A stretch of 64,000 nucleotides of DNA from Christensenellaceae bacterium Phil7 (GCA_001940845.1 MSGV01000022.1:1-64000), one strand, 5' to 3'. Positions 25,051 to 34,779 are shown, numbered from the stretch's first letter. A program made the numbers and translations. Notes: a model not told the origin generated them from the sequence alone.

Positions 25051-26433
25051 ATGTACATCATACAAAATGCTATCAAAAATCTTGGTAGAAACAAAGGCAG
25101 AAATATTCTTACGGCAATGATAATTTTTGCGATTATCCTTGCAACAGCAGTTTCTATTATTATCAACACGACCACCAGTGCCATCATTGAGGATTACAAA
25201 TCCCGCTTTGGCTCAAAGGTAAATATTGAATTTGATGTGTCCCATCCGGTTCAGATGGATGATTTGGAAACTGTAACAGTAGAACAGCGCAGAGAGTTTG
25301 CAAAATCCAAGCTGCTTAAAAGTGCTTCGTTCAGGCTTCGTGCATATGTAATTCCGAAGGATTTGCATTCCTTGGATGAAGCGGAAAACGGAGGCAATAA
25401 TACAGTTGTCGGCGGACAGGGACAACCACAGTTTAGAGAACCGACGGCGCTATTGATAGGGTCATCGCGCAAAGATATAAGCGATGATTTTGCAGAGGGA
25501 AAGCGTAAAATCATACAGGGAGAAATGTACGAAAACAAAAATGAGTGTCTGATCAGCGAACAGTATGCAAAACTGAACAATCTCTCTATAGGGGATAATA
25601 TCATACTGGAAAGTGAATACGCTGATGAGCCTATGCCGGAGGAGCTTACTATTGTCGGTATTTACGAGGATAAAACAGCGATAGGAAATGAGCTTCCGTA
25701 CAAATCTCCACTTTTCAACCGGGGAAATGAAATTCTTGCAGACTTTGATGATGTCTGCGGTATGGATTTAGCTAAAAATATGATAAAAATGGGCTTTATC
25801 GACTCGGAATATATCTTAAAAGAGCCATCAATGATAGAGGCATTTGAAAAAGAAGTCAGAAGCAAGGGCCTGAGCAAGCAGTATCTTGTTTCGACCGATG
25901 AAAGCAGCTACAACAAGATCGTTGGGCCTGTGATTGGGCTTTCCAAAATCACAAATACTTTTCTGGTTGTTGTATTAGCTCTTGGCTCTATGATACTGAT
26001 TTTGTTATCTGTTCTTTCCATTCGGGAGAGGAAATATGAAATTGGAGTGCTTCGTGCGATGGGAATGAAAAAGCGAAAAGTCGCCTTTGGCTTATTAACT
26101 GAATCTATTGTTATTACAATGGCTTGTTTGGTGTTGGGTCTTGGTATCGGTTCGGCAGTTTCGCAGCCGATGGCAGACAGCATGCTGCAGAATCAGATTG
26201 AGATTGCAGAGCAAAACCAAAATGCAAATGGGGGCTCCAATGGAGGCGCTACAACACTTGATGATATTATAAATCCTGCTAAACCTTTGTCAGAAGTAAG
26301 CATACAGATAGATAGTACGGCTGTATTAAAAATTTCTGTAATTGCACTAATTTTGGCAGGTGTATCAAGCTTGGTTGGAATTATGTATATCACCAAATAT
26401 GAGCCAATTAAAATTCTTTCGGAAAGGAACTAA
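25051..26433 (+). CDS. ABC transporter permease, FtsX/MacB type
   Basis: 460 residues from the ATG at 25051 (AGAGG upstream). N-terminal helix (AIIFAIILATAVSIII), a large extracellular MacB-type periplasmic-core-like domain (~40-290), then FtsX-domain helices: NTFLVVVLALGSMILILLSVLSIRERKYEIGVLRAMGM-type segment, LTESIVITMACLVLGLGIG, and a last helix before MYITKYEPIKIL. RERKYEIGVLRAMG is the coupling motif of MacB/FtsX permeases. It likely exports or senses a peptide or lipid with the ATPase that follows. AT-rich like its neighbours. Confidence 0.88.
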   Translation: MYIIQNAIKNLGRNKGRNILTAMIIFAIILATAVSIIINTTTSAIIEDYKSRFGSKVNIEFDVSHPVQMDDLETVTVEQRREFAKSKLLKSASFRLRAYVIPKDLHSLDEAENGGNNTVVGGQGQPQFREPTALLIGSSRKDISDDFAEGKRKIIQGEMYENKNECLISEQYAKLNNLSIGDNIILESEYADEPMPEELTIVGIYEDKTAIGNELPYKSPLFNRGNEILADFDDVCGMDLAKNMIKMGFIDSEYILKEPSMIEAFEKEVRSKGLSKQYLVSTDESSYNKIVGPVIGLSKITNTFLVVVLALGSMILILLSVLSIRERKYEIGVLRAMGMKKRKVAFGLLTESIVITMACLVLGLGIGSAVSQPMADSMLQNQIEIAEQNQNANGGSNGGATTLDDIINPAKPLSEVSIQIDSTAVLKISVIALILAGVSSLVGIMYITKYEPIKILSERN

Positions 26434-26437
26434 TATC

Positions 26438-27103
26438 ATGAGCGTTTTAACAATGAACAATGTCAGTTATAAATATGACGGAACAACAAAAACCGTCCTT
26501 AAAAATATCAACATGGATTTTGAAAAGGGGAGGCTATATGTCATTGTAGGTAAATCGGGAGCAGGCAAAAGTACTATTTTGTCTCTGATTTCCGGGCTTG
26601 ATACAGCAACCGGCGGAAGCATTTGCTACAACGGAACGGATATGAGCACGATTGACCGTGACGAATACCGTGCGAAAAGTATTGGCGTGATTTTTCAAGG
26701 CTACAATTTATTAACAAATGCGACGGCACTTGAAAATATTATTCTTTCAATGAATATTAGCGGAAGTAAAGAAAAAAACAAACGACGATTTGCACTCGAT
26801 CTTTTAGCAAGGGTGGGAATAGATGAAGAAACTGCAAAACGAAAGGTCTTGAAGCTATCCGGCGGTGAACAGCAGCGAGTAGGCATTGCGCGTGCATTAT
26901 CCCATAATCCTGATATTATTATTGCTGATGAACCGACGGGTAACCTCGATAGTGATACAGAAGAAAATATTATGAACATCTTACGGGAGTTAGCGACAAT
27001 CTATGAGAAGTGTGTAATTATTGTAACCCATTCCAAGTCGGTTGCCGCCTATGCAGACGAGCTGATCGTGCTTAATCAAGGCAAATTAGCAAGCCTGTCA
27101 TAA
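26438..27103 (+). CDS. ABC transporter ATP-binding protein, MacB/LolD type
   Basis: 221 residues from the ATG at 26438, GAAAGGAA upstream; longer starts lie inside the permease. Walker [11 protein letters not shown]-loop IFQGYNLL, signature LSGGEQQR, Walker [15 protein letters not shown] and H-loop VTHS. The permease-then-ATPase order is less common than the reverse. Target of the CTAAC promoter, so probably induced by the adjacent two-component system. Confidence 0.92.
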   Translation: MSVLTMNNVSYKYDGTTKTVLKNINMDFEKGRLYVIVGKSGAGKSTILSLISGLDTATGGSICYNGTDMSTIDRDEYRAKSIGVIFQGYNLLTNATALENIILSMNISGSKEKNKRRFALDLLARVGIDEETAKRKVLKLSGGEQQRVGIARALSHNPDIIIADEPTGNLDSDTEENIMNILRELATIYEKCVIIVTHSKSVAAYADELIVLNQGKLASLS

Positions 27104-27289
27104 TGATTGATATGTTGAATGCAATAATTTTGTGGGATATATGAGTGGAAAGTAAACAATGGATATATTGCTATGTATGCGAAAATGGAACGAAAAGCAA
27201 AATTGGGGCGTACATTATGATATGATGCTTAAATAGGATAAAGGATTTTAAGATGATTATCATCGAAGAGCCGAATGCATAGACTGGGA

Positions 27290-27329
27290 GCAGATAAATT
27301 TGTAAAAACAAATTATCTGCTTTATTTTT
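27290..27329 (+). terminator. Terminator after the ABC operon
   Basis: GCAGATAAATTTG (27290-27302) pairs with CAAATTATCTGC (27309-27320), one bulge, loop TAAAAA, then TTTATTTTTAT. It lies ~190 bases after the ATPase stop. Confidence 0.75.
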
Positions 27330-27685
27330 ATATAACAGACAAGGCGAATCATTAGAGCTGAAAACGGTACTTTATCATGCTATAACCCGAATATAATGAT
27401 GACTACCATCTTGACTTGTTTTGAGTTTTGTAACATTTTTGCTTGCACGACAGAGAAGTGCTCTAATAAATGAAAGTTATTAAAACGCTCAGACAGCGGT
27501 AAGGATATAGCCGAATGGCAAGGGTTGCCATTGTAAGATGAAATCTTATAGAAATTTTAAGCAAATCTATGATTTGACAAGCAGAAATCACATAAAAGGA
27601 ATGGGCTGCGAGAGATAATTTGGAGTAAAGCAATTAATTTTGAAGCATGTTTTGTGCTGCATATGTGTAATTTCCTTCTATTCGA

Positions 27686-27714
27686 TTGTGTTGTGATCGA
27701 TCCTATGTTATAAT
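27686..27714 (+). promoter_or_regulatory. Promoter of the ECF sigma operon
   Basis: TTGTGT (27686-27691), 17-bp spacer, TATAAT (27709-27714). About 110 bases of leader follow. Confidence 0.65.
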
Positions 27715-27824
27715 ATTACTGGAAACTGGGGAATTTTATGGAAATATGTATATGGTTTTCAGGATATTTTCACTTTCGCGGCAACCGAAGGCGCTGGCTA
27801 TGCGTTATATAAAAGGAGAATACG

Positions 27825-28340
27825 TTGGCGAAGCTGAATTTCGACAAGATTTATAATGATTATTCAAGGCTTGTATATTGGGCGGCATACCGCGTTGTCG
27901 CTCAATGTGAGACGGCAGAGGACGTGACGCAGACGGTATTTGAGCGTGTGCTTTTAAATGAGTCTAAGCTTGCAAGGCTTAATGAACCGCAGCTTAAGAG
28001 CTGGTTATACCGAGTTGCTACGAATCTTGCTCTTGATATTACTAGAAAGGGTATGCGTGAGCGGCTTGATGCTGAACCGCTGAGCGAAGAAATTCCGGAT
28101 GAATCCCCAACTCCAGAGGCAGAAGCGATGGAGCGGAATCGTACAGAACGCATAAGAGCGGCCATTGATTCTCTGGATGAGGCATATAGGCAGGTAATAC
28201 TGCTGCACTATTATTCTGAACTCACAGTGCGTGAAATATCAGAATGCACGGGCATTAGCGAGGGGACTATAAAATCAAGATTGGTTCGCGCACGCATGCT
28301 GCTCGCGGATAAGCTGAAGGACGAGGTTGATTTGAGATGA
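27825..28340 (+). CDS. ECF-type RNA polymerase sigma factor
   Basis: 171 residues from TTG at 27825, with AAGGAG six bases upstream. Sigma region 2 (YNDYSRLVYWAAYRVVAQCETAEDVTQTVFERV) and region 4 (IDSLDEAYRQVILLHYYSELTVREISECTG and onward SEGTIKSRLVRAR) are both clear, with an acidic linker between and no region 3. Such sigma factors answer envelope or stress signals and are held by a membrane partner; the next gene overlaps by four bases and is the likely partner. Confidence 0.92.
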   Translation: MAKLNFDKIYNDYSRLVYWAAYRVVAQCETAEDVTQTVFERVLLNESKLARLNEPQLKSWLYRVATNLALDITRKGMRERLDAEPLSEEIPDESPTPEAEAMERNRTERIRAAIDSLDEAYRQVILLHYYSELTVREISECTGISEGTIKSRLVRARMLLADKLKDEVDLR

Positions 28341-29125
28341 AAACTGAATCTAAATTTGAATCCGATGATATCATAGAACTTTCTGAAAATGGAAAGCTTG
28401 AAAGGATCGACAATCTTTTACATTCTGCTTCGGACGAAGCCACGGCAGGGATAGGGTTTGATGCGATCAAGAGAAGAGCTGTAGAGAATGCCGCATTGGA
28501 AAAGCAGAGAAAACATAGGCGGTTATTATCCTATATTGCAGCAGCTGCCTGTATGCTGCTCTGTTTTGGTGTGGCAGGAACATCCTTTATACGCTCACAT
28601 AAGCCATGGGGAGAAGGAGATATGAGCTTGAATAGACATACGAGTGAACCGGAGACAGATAGCAATACTCACTCCCCGAGTGCTATACCGGAGATAGGCT
28701 CGATAGATAGCAACGAAATTCCAAAACAATACACAAAACTGCTGAGCATTGGTGTGCCTACGAAGGGAGGCAGCTCTCAGAATGAGTTTAAGCCGGATGA
28801 GCTGTTTCCAGATGAGCTGCCCAGCTACATGGAGCGGCGTATAGATATAAACGGAACTGATGGAAATGTCTGCAGCATTGCCGAGGGGAAGGATGATACG
28901 GGCAGCAGTAAGTATTTTGATTGCAGTCTTGTGGAATCGGCTCCGTATGATCTAAATAAAGGCGAAGTTGGCTCTTTTGAAACCGATGATGGCTGTGTAT
29001 TCTACTGGAAACTGGACGATAAACGCTGTATGCGGGTGCGCTTCTTCGGTTTTGATAATGAAGAAGCATCAAAGTTGTTTGCTGAACTCACAAATGATAT
29101 TATGAATAAACGCAGCATCCAATAG
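28337..29125 (+). CDS. Putative membrane anti-sigma partner of the ECF sigma factor
   Basis: 262 residues, starting in an ATGA overlap with the sigma gene. A cytoplasmic ~60-residue N terminus is followed by one membrane helix (LLSYIAAAACMLLCFGVAG, about 57-77) and an extracellular domain with a Ser/Thr/Pro-rich linker and a ~120-residue globular part containing two Cys (CSIAEGKDD and YFDCSL). No HxxxCxxC zinc finger is seen, so assignment as anti-sigma rests on gene pairing and topology. Confidence 0.65.
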   Translation: MKTESKFESDDIIELSENGKLERIDNLLHSASDEATAGIGFDAIKRRAVENAALEKQRKHRRLLSYIAAAACMLLCFGVAGTSFIRSHKPWGEGDMSLNRHTSEPETDSNTHSPSAIPEIGSIDSNEIPKQYTKLLSIGVPTKGGSSQNEFKPDELFPDELPSYMERRIDINGTDGNVCSIAEGKDDTGSSKYFDCSLVESAPYDLNKGEVGSFETDDGCVFYWKLDDKRCMRVRFFGFDNEEASKLFAELTNDIMNKRSIQ

Positions 29126-29131
29126 GTTATA

Positions 29132-29175
29132 AAGCCGGAGCAGCTTTAGGCGGGCTTTTGTTCCGGCTTCCTGTT
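29132..29175 (+). terminator. Hairpin after the sigma operon
   Basis: AAGCCGGA (29132-29139) pairs with TCCGGCTT (29162-29169), followed by CCTGTTT. Moderate only. Confidence 0.5.
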
Positions 29176-29327
29176 TAATGTAAGCTTGGGGCTTAAAAGG
29201 TATATGGCTCTATTCAGCATATCTGTGAAATAATGATGTAAAATGAATCTGGACATAGCAACGATCAACGGGCATAAAACTGCCACTGATGGATGGTGGA
29301 GAGCGCCATTTGTATATAGATCATTAG

Positions 29328-29777
29328 TTATTTAATTACAGCACGCCAGCTGCCATCATCAATAACATACAGAAACTCATTCAGTTTATCATCAAGAATG
29401 ACTCTTATCAAATCATCAAAATCATCAACGGTATTCAAGTCAGCAATCTCGTTTTTGTAAAACCAGCGCATTTCGCCTTCATCGGATGCGGTCAGTTCTC
29501 CATCAAATTCATCGGCTCGAAAAAGAAACACAATGTAACGACCGTTTTCTATGGGAAATTGTTTTACTCCACAAAGCCTAGGGTTATATATGTTAAGCCC
29601 GGTTTCTTCCTTAACTTCTCGTATAACGGCATCGACGATGGATTCATCCCTTTCAACATGTCCCCCCGGAAGAGTATATCCCATCCAATCCCGCTTGATT
29701 CTGTTTTGCAGCAGGGAGAGGTCTCCATTTTGAATAAGACATAGTACGGTTAGCTCAATTCTTTCTGTTCTATCCAT
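29328..29777 (-). CDS. Nudix hydrolase
   Basis: 149 residues with the Nudix box GGHVERDESIVDAVIREV continuing KEETGL (~39-62; metal-binding glutamates present). Family members hydrolyse nucleoside diphosphates linked to another moiety; a MutT/8-oxo-dGTP-like role is possible but not shown. It is the last gene of a three-gene minus-strand group with a nucleotidyltransferase-like and a PHP protein. Confidence 0.88.
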   Translation of the reverse strand: MDRTERIELTVLCLIQNGDLSLLQNRIKRDWMGYTLPGGHVERDESIVDAVIREVKEETGLNIYNPRLCGVKQFPIENGRYIVFLFRADEFDGELTASDEGEMRWFYKNEIADLNTVDDFDDLIRVILDDKLNEFLYVIDDGSWRAVIK

Positions 29778-29786
29778 TTTTCATTC

Positions 29787-31028
29787 CTATTTGGTTTTAA
29801 TCCCGTATTGCTTGATAAGCTCGGTACGCTGTATGCCTATGCTCAATGCACCGCCGGCGGAATTCCCAGCAGCAGAATCCGAGCCAAATATGTATCGAAT
29901 ACCTCGATGCAGCCATGCTATTGGCAGCAAGATTGGAATGCATTTGACATAAGGAAATTTTAATGCCATATAATCGGCAGAAGGAAACATACTTTTGATA
30001 ATTCCGGAAAATTTGCTTTTGCCGCTTGCAGCAGTTTTGGTAAGGGTTGCACTGTGCGCGCGGTTTTCTTCAGCAGTACCATAGACTCCGCCTGAAAGCA
30101 TATCTAAAAGCATGGCATCGCCGCAGCAGCGTTTGCCGTTTATCAGTTTAAATATACGCTTATCAATACCCAATCGGGCGGTGCAGATATCGAAGATTGC
30201 AGCGGTGAAATCGAGAGCAGAATCTTCCGAGAGCAGTTTTGAGAGCTTTGCGCAATCAATGTGTTCAAAATATCTATCTGCGTAGAGCGCGATGTCCAGT
30301 GCGGTGCGTAGGCCAAAACCTCCGCAGATGAAATGCTTCAATGCATGAAGGATCATGTAATAAATATTTTCGGTATGTGCAAAGGCTCTTATGTTTACCT
30401 CGCCGCCGATATCTCCGAGCAGAAGGTGCTGGGTAGCTGCCGTCTCAAAAAAACGATTATGACGACGGTCAAATTCCGAAGAGTCGTCAAATAAACGTCT
30501 GTGCAGCTCGATATGAAGCCCCGAGGGCATCATATAGCTAATGACGGAAGCATTTTTCAGATCTATATTTCCGTTCATTATGATGCCACCAAGCGATAGA
30601 AGCTTTTCATGGCAGCGAAGGAAGGCATCATCTATTGCAAGTATATCTTCATCTCCGCTTGGCCGGATGGCCTCTTCTCGATATAGGCTACGTGAGATTA
30701 TTCCTTTCACAACGATTGGCTCGAGGCCATCCGTTTGAAATGCACGGTACAGTTCAGCAAAATTCAGCGTTGCAATTGCCTGAGCAAGGCTATGACTTCT
30801 TGCAGTTCTGGGGATCTCCTGACGCAATTCTGCCCGCATGAATGTGCAATATCCGGATGCATAGAGCATTGGAACGAGTTTTTGTTCGGAGGCAAGCCGA
30901 TATAGCTGCAAATGAGCCGAGTCGGTATCATGATTCTTGGGAATAAGATCAGATACCGGCGTAGATTTGCAGTATGCATGTACGCAGGCAAGAAGCTGAT
31001 TTTGAATTGGAGAGAGAGTAATGGGCAT
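29787..31028 (-). CDS. Nucleotidyltransferase family protein (PF14907-like)
   Basis: 413 residues. Features of the uncharacterised NTP_transf_5 family: VPMLYASGY, IVVKGIISRSLYREEAIRPSGDEDILAIDD (catalytic Asp-x-Asp as DEDI near 125), and the downstream helical LHALKHF segment. Homologues often occur in cell-surface polysaccharide loci. It lies 12 bases after the PHP gene and 10 bases before the Nudix gene, so one operon is likely. Substrate unknown. Confidence 0.75.
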   Translation of the reverse strand: MPITLSPIQNQLLACVHAYCKSTPVSDLIPKNHDTDSAHLQLYRLASEQKLVPMLYASGYCTFMRAELRQEIPRTARSHSLAQAIATLNFAELYRAFQTDGLEPIVVKGIISRSLYREEAIRPSGDEDILAIDDAFLRCHEKLLSLGGIIMNGNIDLKNASVISYMMPSGLHIELHRRLFDDSSEFDRRHNRFFETAATQHLLLGDIGGEVNIRAFAHTENIYYMILHALKHFICGGFGLRTALDIALYADRYFEHIDCAKLSKLLSEDSALDFTAAIFDICTARLGIDKRIFKLINGKRCCGDAMLLDMLSGGVYGTAEENRAHSATLTKTAASGKSKFSGIIKSMFPSADYMALKFPYVKCIPILLPIAWLHRGIRYIFGSDSAAGNSAGGALSIGIQRTELIKQYGIKTK

Positions 31029-31039
31029 GATGGCCTCTT

Positions 31040-31741
31040 TTATTCTTGAATATTTATAATGCTGCCAAGCACACCTGCGGCATTTGCAGCATCGAGAGCT
31101 GAGCCGAATGAGCCAACATCCTCGGCTCGGTGCGCATCGCTGCCAATTATGAGCTTTGCACCATGTTCATGGATAGTGCGTATTTGCTCGGCAGTCAGGC
31201 TGACATGCTTGGCATTTATCTCAAGCGCAATATCTAGTTCACGCGCACAATTCGCCATATAAGGGATATCAACCCGGAGATATTCGTTTGGATGCGAAAT
31301 GATTGCTGCACCGGCCTTTTCCGCTGCTTCCATGATGGCATCGGTATTGCGCTTAGGGGAGGATTTCCCCCCAAAGCTCTCGAATAGGATATGCCTGGCA
31401 AATGCATTGGTCGGAGGTATTCCCTTATGGTAACCGAGAATTATTAGATCATAATCGCTTCGATTTTCAGGCACATCGCTGAGACCATAGTCCAGAACAT
31501 TGCATTCAAGCCCTATTTTAACATCAATGATATCATCAAATTCCTTTTTCAATGCTTTGAGTTCGGAATTTAGCTTTTCAAGTTTTTTGCCCCTAACGCC
31601 ATAATACATATTGCCCGATGCGTGTTCGCTGATAGCAACGGCATCAAGCCCGAGCTCCACCGCACGGAGAATATTTGCTCTTGGAGAATCCTTGCCATGA
31701 CTATAATATGTATGGGTATGCAGATCATAGAGAATATGCAT
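31040..31741 (-). CDS. PHP-domain phosphoesterase (histidinol-phosphatase/YcdX-like)
   Basis: 233 residues, a complete PHP barrel: DLHTHTYYSHG (metal-binding HxH), ISEHASG, GLECNVLD, ISHPNEY, LEINAKH and GSDAHRAEDVG. PHP enzymes hydrolyse phosphoesters using three metals. Without other his genes here it is more likely a general phosphatase of the YcdX type. First gene of the PHP-nucleotidyltransferase-Nudix group. Confidence 0.85.
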   Translation of the reverse strand: MHILYDLHTHTYYSHGKDSPRANILRAVELGLDAVAISEHASGNMYYGVRGKKLEKLNSELKALKKEFDDIIDVKIGLECNVLDYGLSDVPENRSDYDLIILGYHKGIPPTNAFARHILFESFGGKSSPKRNTDAIMEAAEKAGAAIISHPNEYLRVDIPYMANCARELDIALEINAKHVSLTAEQIRTIHEHGAKLIIGSDAHRAEDVGSFGSALDAANAAGVLGSIINIQE

Positions 31742-31887
31742 TTGAGTTCACCTACGATTTTGTATAGTGAGGAAGCATTTGCGCTTCATATATGCTTGAG
31801 GGCATCATTCGTATCATAATGGAGAAAAGCGATAAATAATGATGAAACTATAACGATGCAAATATCTGGCAATAGATATAGAAGCCT

Positions 31888-32742
31888 TCATACAAATGCT
31901 GTCTTTGTATGAGAGCATTTTTCTCCTATCAACAGATCTATATGTTCTCCATTATGTATTTTGCCAAGCTTTCTGGCAATCAACAAAGTAAGCACCTCCA
32001 TAAGAGCTTTTCCGGAGCCATTGGTTTCCAGTCCGCAATAACGATAGATCTCCTCAAGCCTTGAAGTACAAAAGAAATAATCAGCAATTTTTGATGCCGT
32101 TGAATTTATCAGATTGGACATAAATGCGGTGGCTGCACCGCATTCCTTTGCTGCTCTGAGACATTCAAGCGTTCGCTGCGTTAACCCTGTGCGGGAAAAC
32201 CCAAAAAACACATCCCCTTCGCGCAGGAAGGATGCGTAATTTATCATGCATGCAGGATCGTTCATTATGGCAGAATCAAGCCCCATGTGAAGCAGAGTCT
32301 GATTGATGCCGTACAATACATCCAAATTGTCAACAGAAGAGAAAAATACAATTCGCCTTGCTTTTGATATTGCTTCCGCAAGCGAACATAGCTTTGATTT
32401 ATCCAAAGTCAGCAGAGTGGATTCGATTGCACGCAGTTGACCAAGCATAAGCTTATGTATGAATACTTCATCGCTATCATCATTACGGAGAAGCTGGGCT
32501 CCACCCTTTGCAACATTTGCACTGCCGCTTGCCAGTGCGACCTTAAAATCGGAAAAACCAGAATATCCAAGCTTACGGGCGAGCCTGGTTACGCTGGGTA
32601 GGCTTACCGAAGCCGATGACGCAAGCTCGGATATGGTCATATGCATCGCCCTATCCGGATCGGATAGTATAAAGTCTGCCACCTTGCGCTCAGCGGGCGG
32701 CAGGGTAGCGTGGATTGAATTGAGTTTGGCTTTGACGGGCAT
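31888..32742 (-). CDS. MurR/RpiR-family transcriptional regulator
   Basis: 284 residues. N-terminal RpiR-type helix-turn-helix (LPPAERKVADFIL, TISELASSASVSLPSVTRLARKLGYSGF) and C-terminal SIS sugar-phosphate-binding domain (RIVFFSSVDN, VFFGFSRTGLTQRTLECLRAAK). Regulators of this family sense sugar phosphates. No sugar operon adjoins it, so the target is unclear; it stands alone between the PHP operon and the large lipoprotein gene. Confidence 0.88.
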   Translation of the reverse strand: MPVKAKLNSIHATLPPAERKVADFILSDPDRAMHMTISELASSASVSLPSVTRLARKLGYSGFSDFKVALASGSANVAKGGAQLLRNDDSDEVFIHKLMLGQLRAIESTLLTLDKSKLCSLAEAISKARRIVFFSSVDNLDVLYGINQTLLHMGLDSAIMNDPACMINYASFLREGDVFFGFSRTGLTQRTLECLRAAKECGAATAFMSNLINSTASKIADYFFCTSRLEEIYRYCGLETNGSGKALMEVLTLLIARKLGKIHNGEHIDLLIGEKCSHTKTAFV

Positions 32743-32863
32743 TTTGCTTGACCGCTCCTTCGCTTTATGTGAATAGTTTACATTATTATCGCAATATTAT
32801 CAATACTCATTTTTTTTGATTTTGAGTGAAGACTTAAATATTGTGAAGCAAGTAAAGTAGAGA

Positions 32864-34693
32864 TCATTCTATCCAATCAGATGGTTCATTAAGCATATAC
32901 TCAAGGTACGCCGAATAATCAAGATTCTTGAAGAGCACGTTCTGCTCTATTCCGCCGATATAGATGCTTTCGGGATAGAAACATGTGCCGGATTCAAATT
33001 GGCCTTTCAGATTGGTCTCATGCAAATCTATACTGGGGTGAGCGGTTATTTCAACATCAACCATGTAAGCGACTCCGTATTCATCACGAAACATGATCTT
33101 GCCAGTACGCTGATGTTTTGCATAATCTTCTGCTGTGGGATAAGCAGCATCCGCAGGAATTTCTAAAGGTCGTATCGGACGCGCATAACCTATACCGCCC
33201 CCATCAAGGCTCAATGAAATGGTCGCACGAACAGGGGTAAGCACTGAGCCGGCAGGGAGTTTGACCCTTTTTTCTTCAAAACCTGATTCGTCCAGCTTAT
33301 AGCATTCAAGCTCTACTGCAAGCACAGCTTTGCTCTCGGTGTAGCTCGGCATGCCGGTATGAGTAATTGTATCTATGGTATGTTTATATAAAAGCTTGCC
33401 ATCAGAATAGTAATCAAGGGTTAAATCCTCTGTAAGCTTTGCGTTTATCTGCATGTAGCGGAAGCCCATGACATTGACAAGCGTTTCTATGGCCAGATGG
33501 TTACCCTTGCAGGATATCCCAAGATATGGCTGTGTTGGTCCATACTCCAGCAATTTTCTGCCGATAAGCCCAACCTCAGGATCATAGCTGAATGCATAGT
33601 ATTCGCCGCAATAATCACCGGCTTCATTATTTCTCGTGCATATTATAAGCTCAACCTTATGGTCATCAATATTTGAATCGATTATCATAATATGAATTGG
33701 AGTGAGATCGCCAAAGCCTGAAATATCGTCGAAAGTATTGCCCCATTGTGTTCGCCATGCATTGGGCATACTGATTGCATAGGGAAGTCCATTTTTGAAT
33801 ATTATAAGGCCGTATTCTGCGCTTATACATATGATCTCATCGCTGCCGTCATAATCCAAATCTATACTGAAAACATTTGTAAAAGTTCTTCCATTGCATT
33901 CGGTTATTGACATGCTGTGTTCAGCTATGAATATGCTGTCATTACCGGCAGATGCAGCCGGAAGATAGGTAATTTCGGATGGAATATCATTAATGCTTGT
34001 TATCCCATCGAGCTGGAGCGGTATGTCTGCGCGCTGCTTGGAGATATATTCAATGTTCATTAGCTCAGAATATGGAGACGAGAAATTTTCTCTGATGAAA
34101 TGCTCCATTCCGCAATCCGGGGAAAAATTGTAGCTATTGGTATAATCATCTTTTAATATTTTTAATTCCAATGTGGTCGCTTTCGTCTCGTTAGTGAAGG
34201 GAAGCCGTGTACAAAGCTCATCTATTGCGATTGACTTCAATGCTTCGGCATCGTAGAGCTGCTGCTTACGTAGGGTATCAGTAATGACTTCTGTCATTAA
34301 CTGCTCCATGCATGGGAAGCTGATCTCAACAGATGCTGTCAGATCATCCTCGTGTACAGCTTGAATGGAATACAGCGTGCACTTTAGGAAAAGCGACATA
34401 AGGATCTGTTCCTGCTCGTTTAAATCAAGCAGCTCCTCACTGTCTATATTGAAAAGATTGAGATTATAATAGAGTATCCCGGTGTTATTGCCCTCAACAA
34501 GCATTTGAAAGGATGGCCAAGGGTCGGTAGAGGATTCCATAAACCAATTGTCGTTGGACGGGAAGAGAGATGTACTATCCGTGGGAGCCGGTTCATCTGT
34601 TGATAAATCCGAACCAACGCAAGCAAACACGCTTCCAAGAATGATGGAAAACAAAAACACAAATAAAAATTTAATATTTCTTTTATTACGCAT
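32864..34693 (-). CDS. Large lipoprotein, unknown
   Basis: 609 residues from the ATG at 34693. Signal MRNKRNIKFLFVFLFSIILG, then SVFAC with C25 as probable lipidation site, followed by an acidic Pro/Ser/Thr linker. The body has segments such as VFSIDLDYDGSDEIICISAEYG and IMIIDSNIDDHKVELIICTRN that look like FG-GAP/VCBS-type blades. The C-terminal third is beta-rich and acidic. No catalytic motif recognised. It has a good promoter (34750-34779) and stands alone. Confidence 0.7.
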   Translation of the reverse strand: MRNKRNIKFLFVFLFSIILGSVFACVGSDLSTDEPAPTDSTSLFPSNDNWFMESSTDPWPSFQMLVEGNNTGILYYNLNLFNIDSEELLDLNEQEQILMSLFLKCTLYSIQAVHEDDLTASVEISFPCMEQLMTEVITDTLRKQQLYDAEALKSIAIDELCTRLPFTNETKATTLELKILKDDYTNSYNFSPDCGMEHFIRENFSSPYSELMNIEYISKQRADIPLQLDGITSINDIPSEITYLPAASAGNDSIFIAEHSMSITECNGRTFTNVFSIDLDYDGSDEIICISAEYGLIIFKNGLPYAISMPNAWRTQWGNTFDDISGFGDLTPIHIMIIDSNIDDHKVELIICTRNNEAGDYCGEYYAFSYDPEVGLIGRKLLEYGPTQPYLGISCKGNHLAIETLVNVMGFRYMQINAKLTEDLTLDYYSDGKLLYKHTIDTITHTGMPSYTESKAVLAVELECYKLDESGFEEKRVKLPAGSVLTPVRATISLSLDGGGIGYARPIRPLEIPADAAYPTAEDYAKHQRTGKIMFRDEYGVAYMVDVEITAHPSIDLHETNLKGQFESGTCFYPESIYIGGIEQNVLFKNLDYSAYLEYMLNEPSDWIE

Positions 34694-34749
34694 AGCGGCC
34701 TTTCCGATACAGGAACACATCTATTATTGATGCGCCGGGTATTATCATA

Positions 34750-34779
34750 ATTATATTTGCTTCACCATATAGCTGTCAA
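34750..34779 (-). promoter_or_regulatory. Promoter of the large lipoprotein gene
   Basis: Minus strand TTGACA (34774-34779), 18-bp spacer, TATAAT (34750-34755). Confidence 0.8.

Larger units (their letters stand above)
27104..27824. other. ORF-free 720-bp stretch, possible decayed mobile or RNA element
   Basis: Holds a terminator at 27290-27329 and the sigma-factor promoter at 27686-27714. Between them, 27480-27620 has a sequence unlike normal spacer: GGTAAGGATATAGCCGAATGG followed by paired TTGCCATTGTAAGATG-type segments and AAGCAGAAATCACA. It vaguely recalls the conserved core or 3' end of self-splicing introns or IS200/IS605-type elements. I cannot assign it. Confidence 0.35.
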
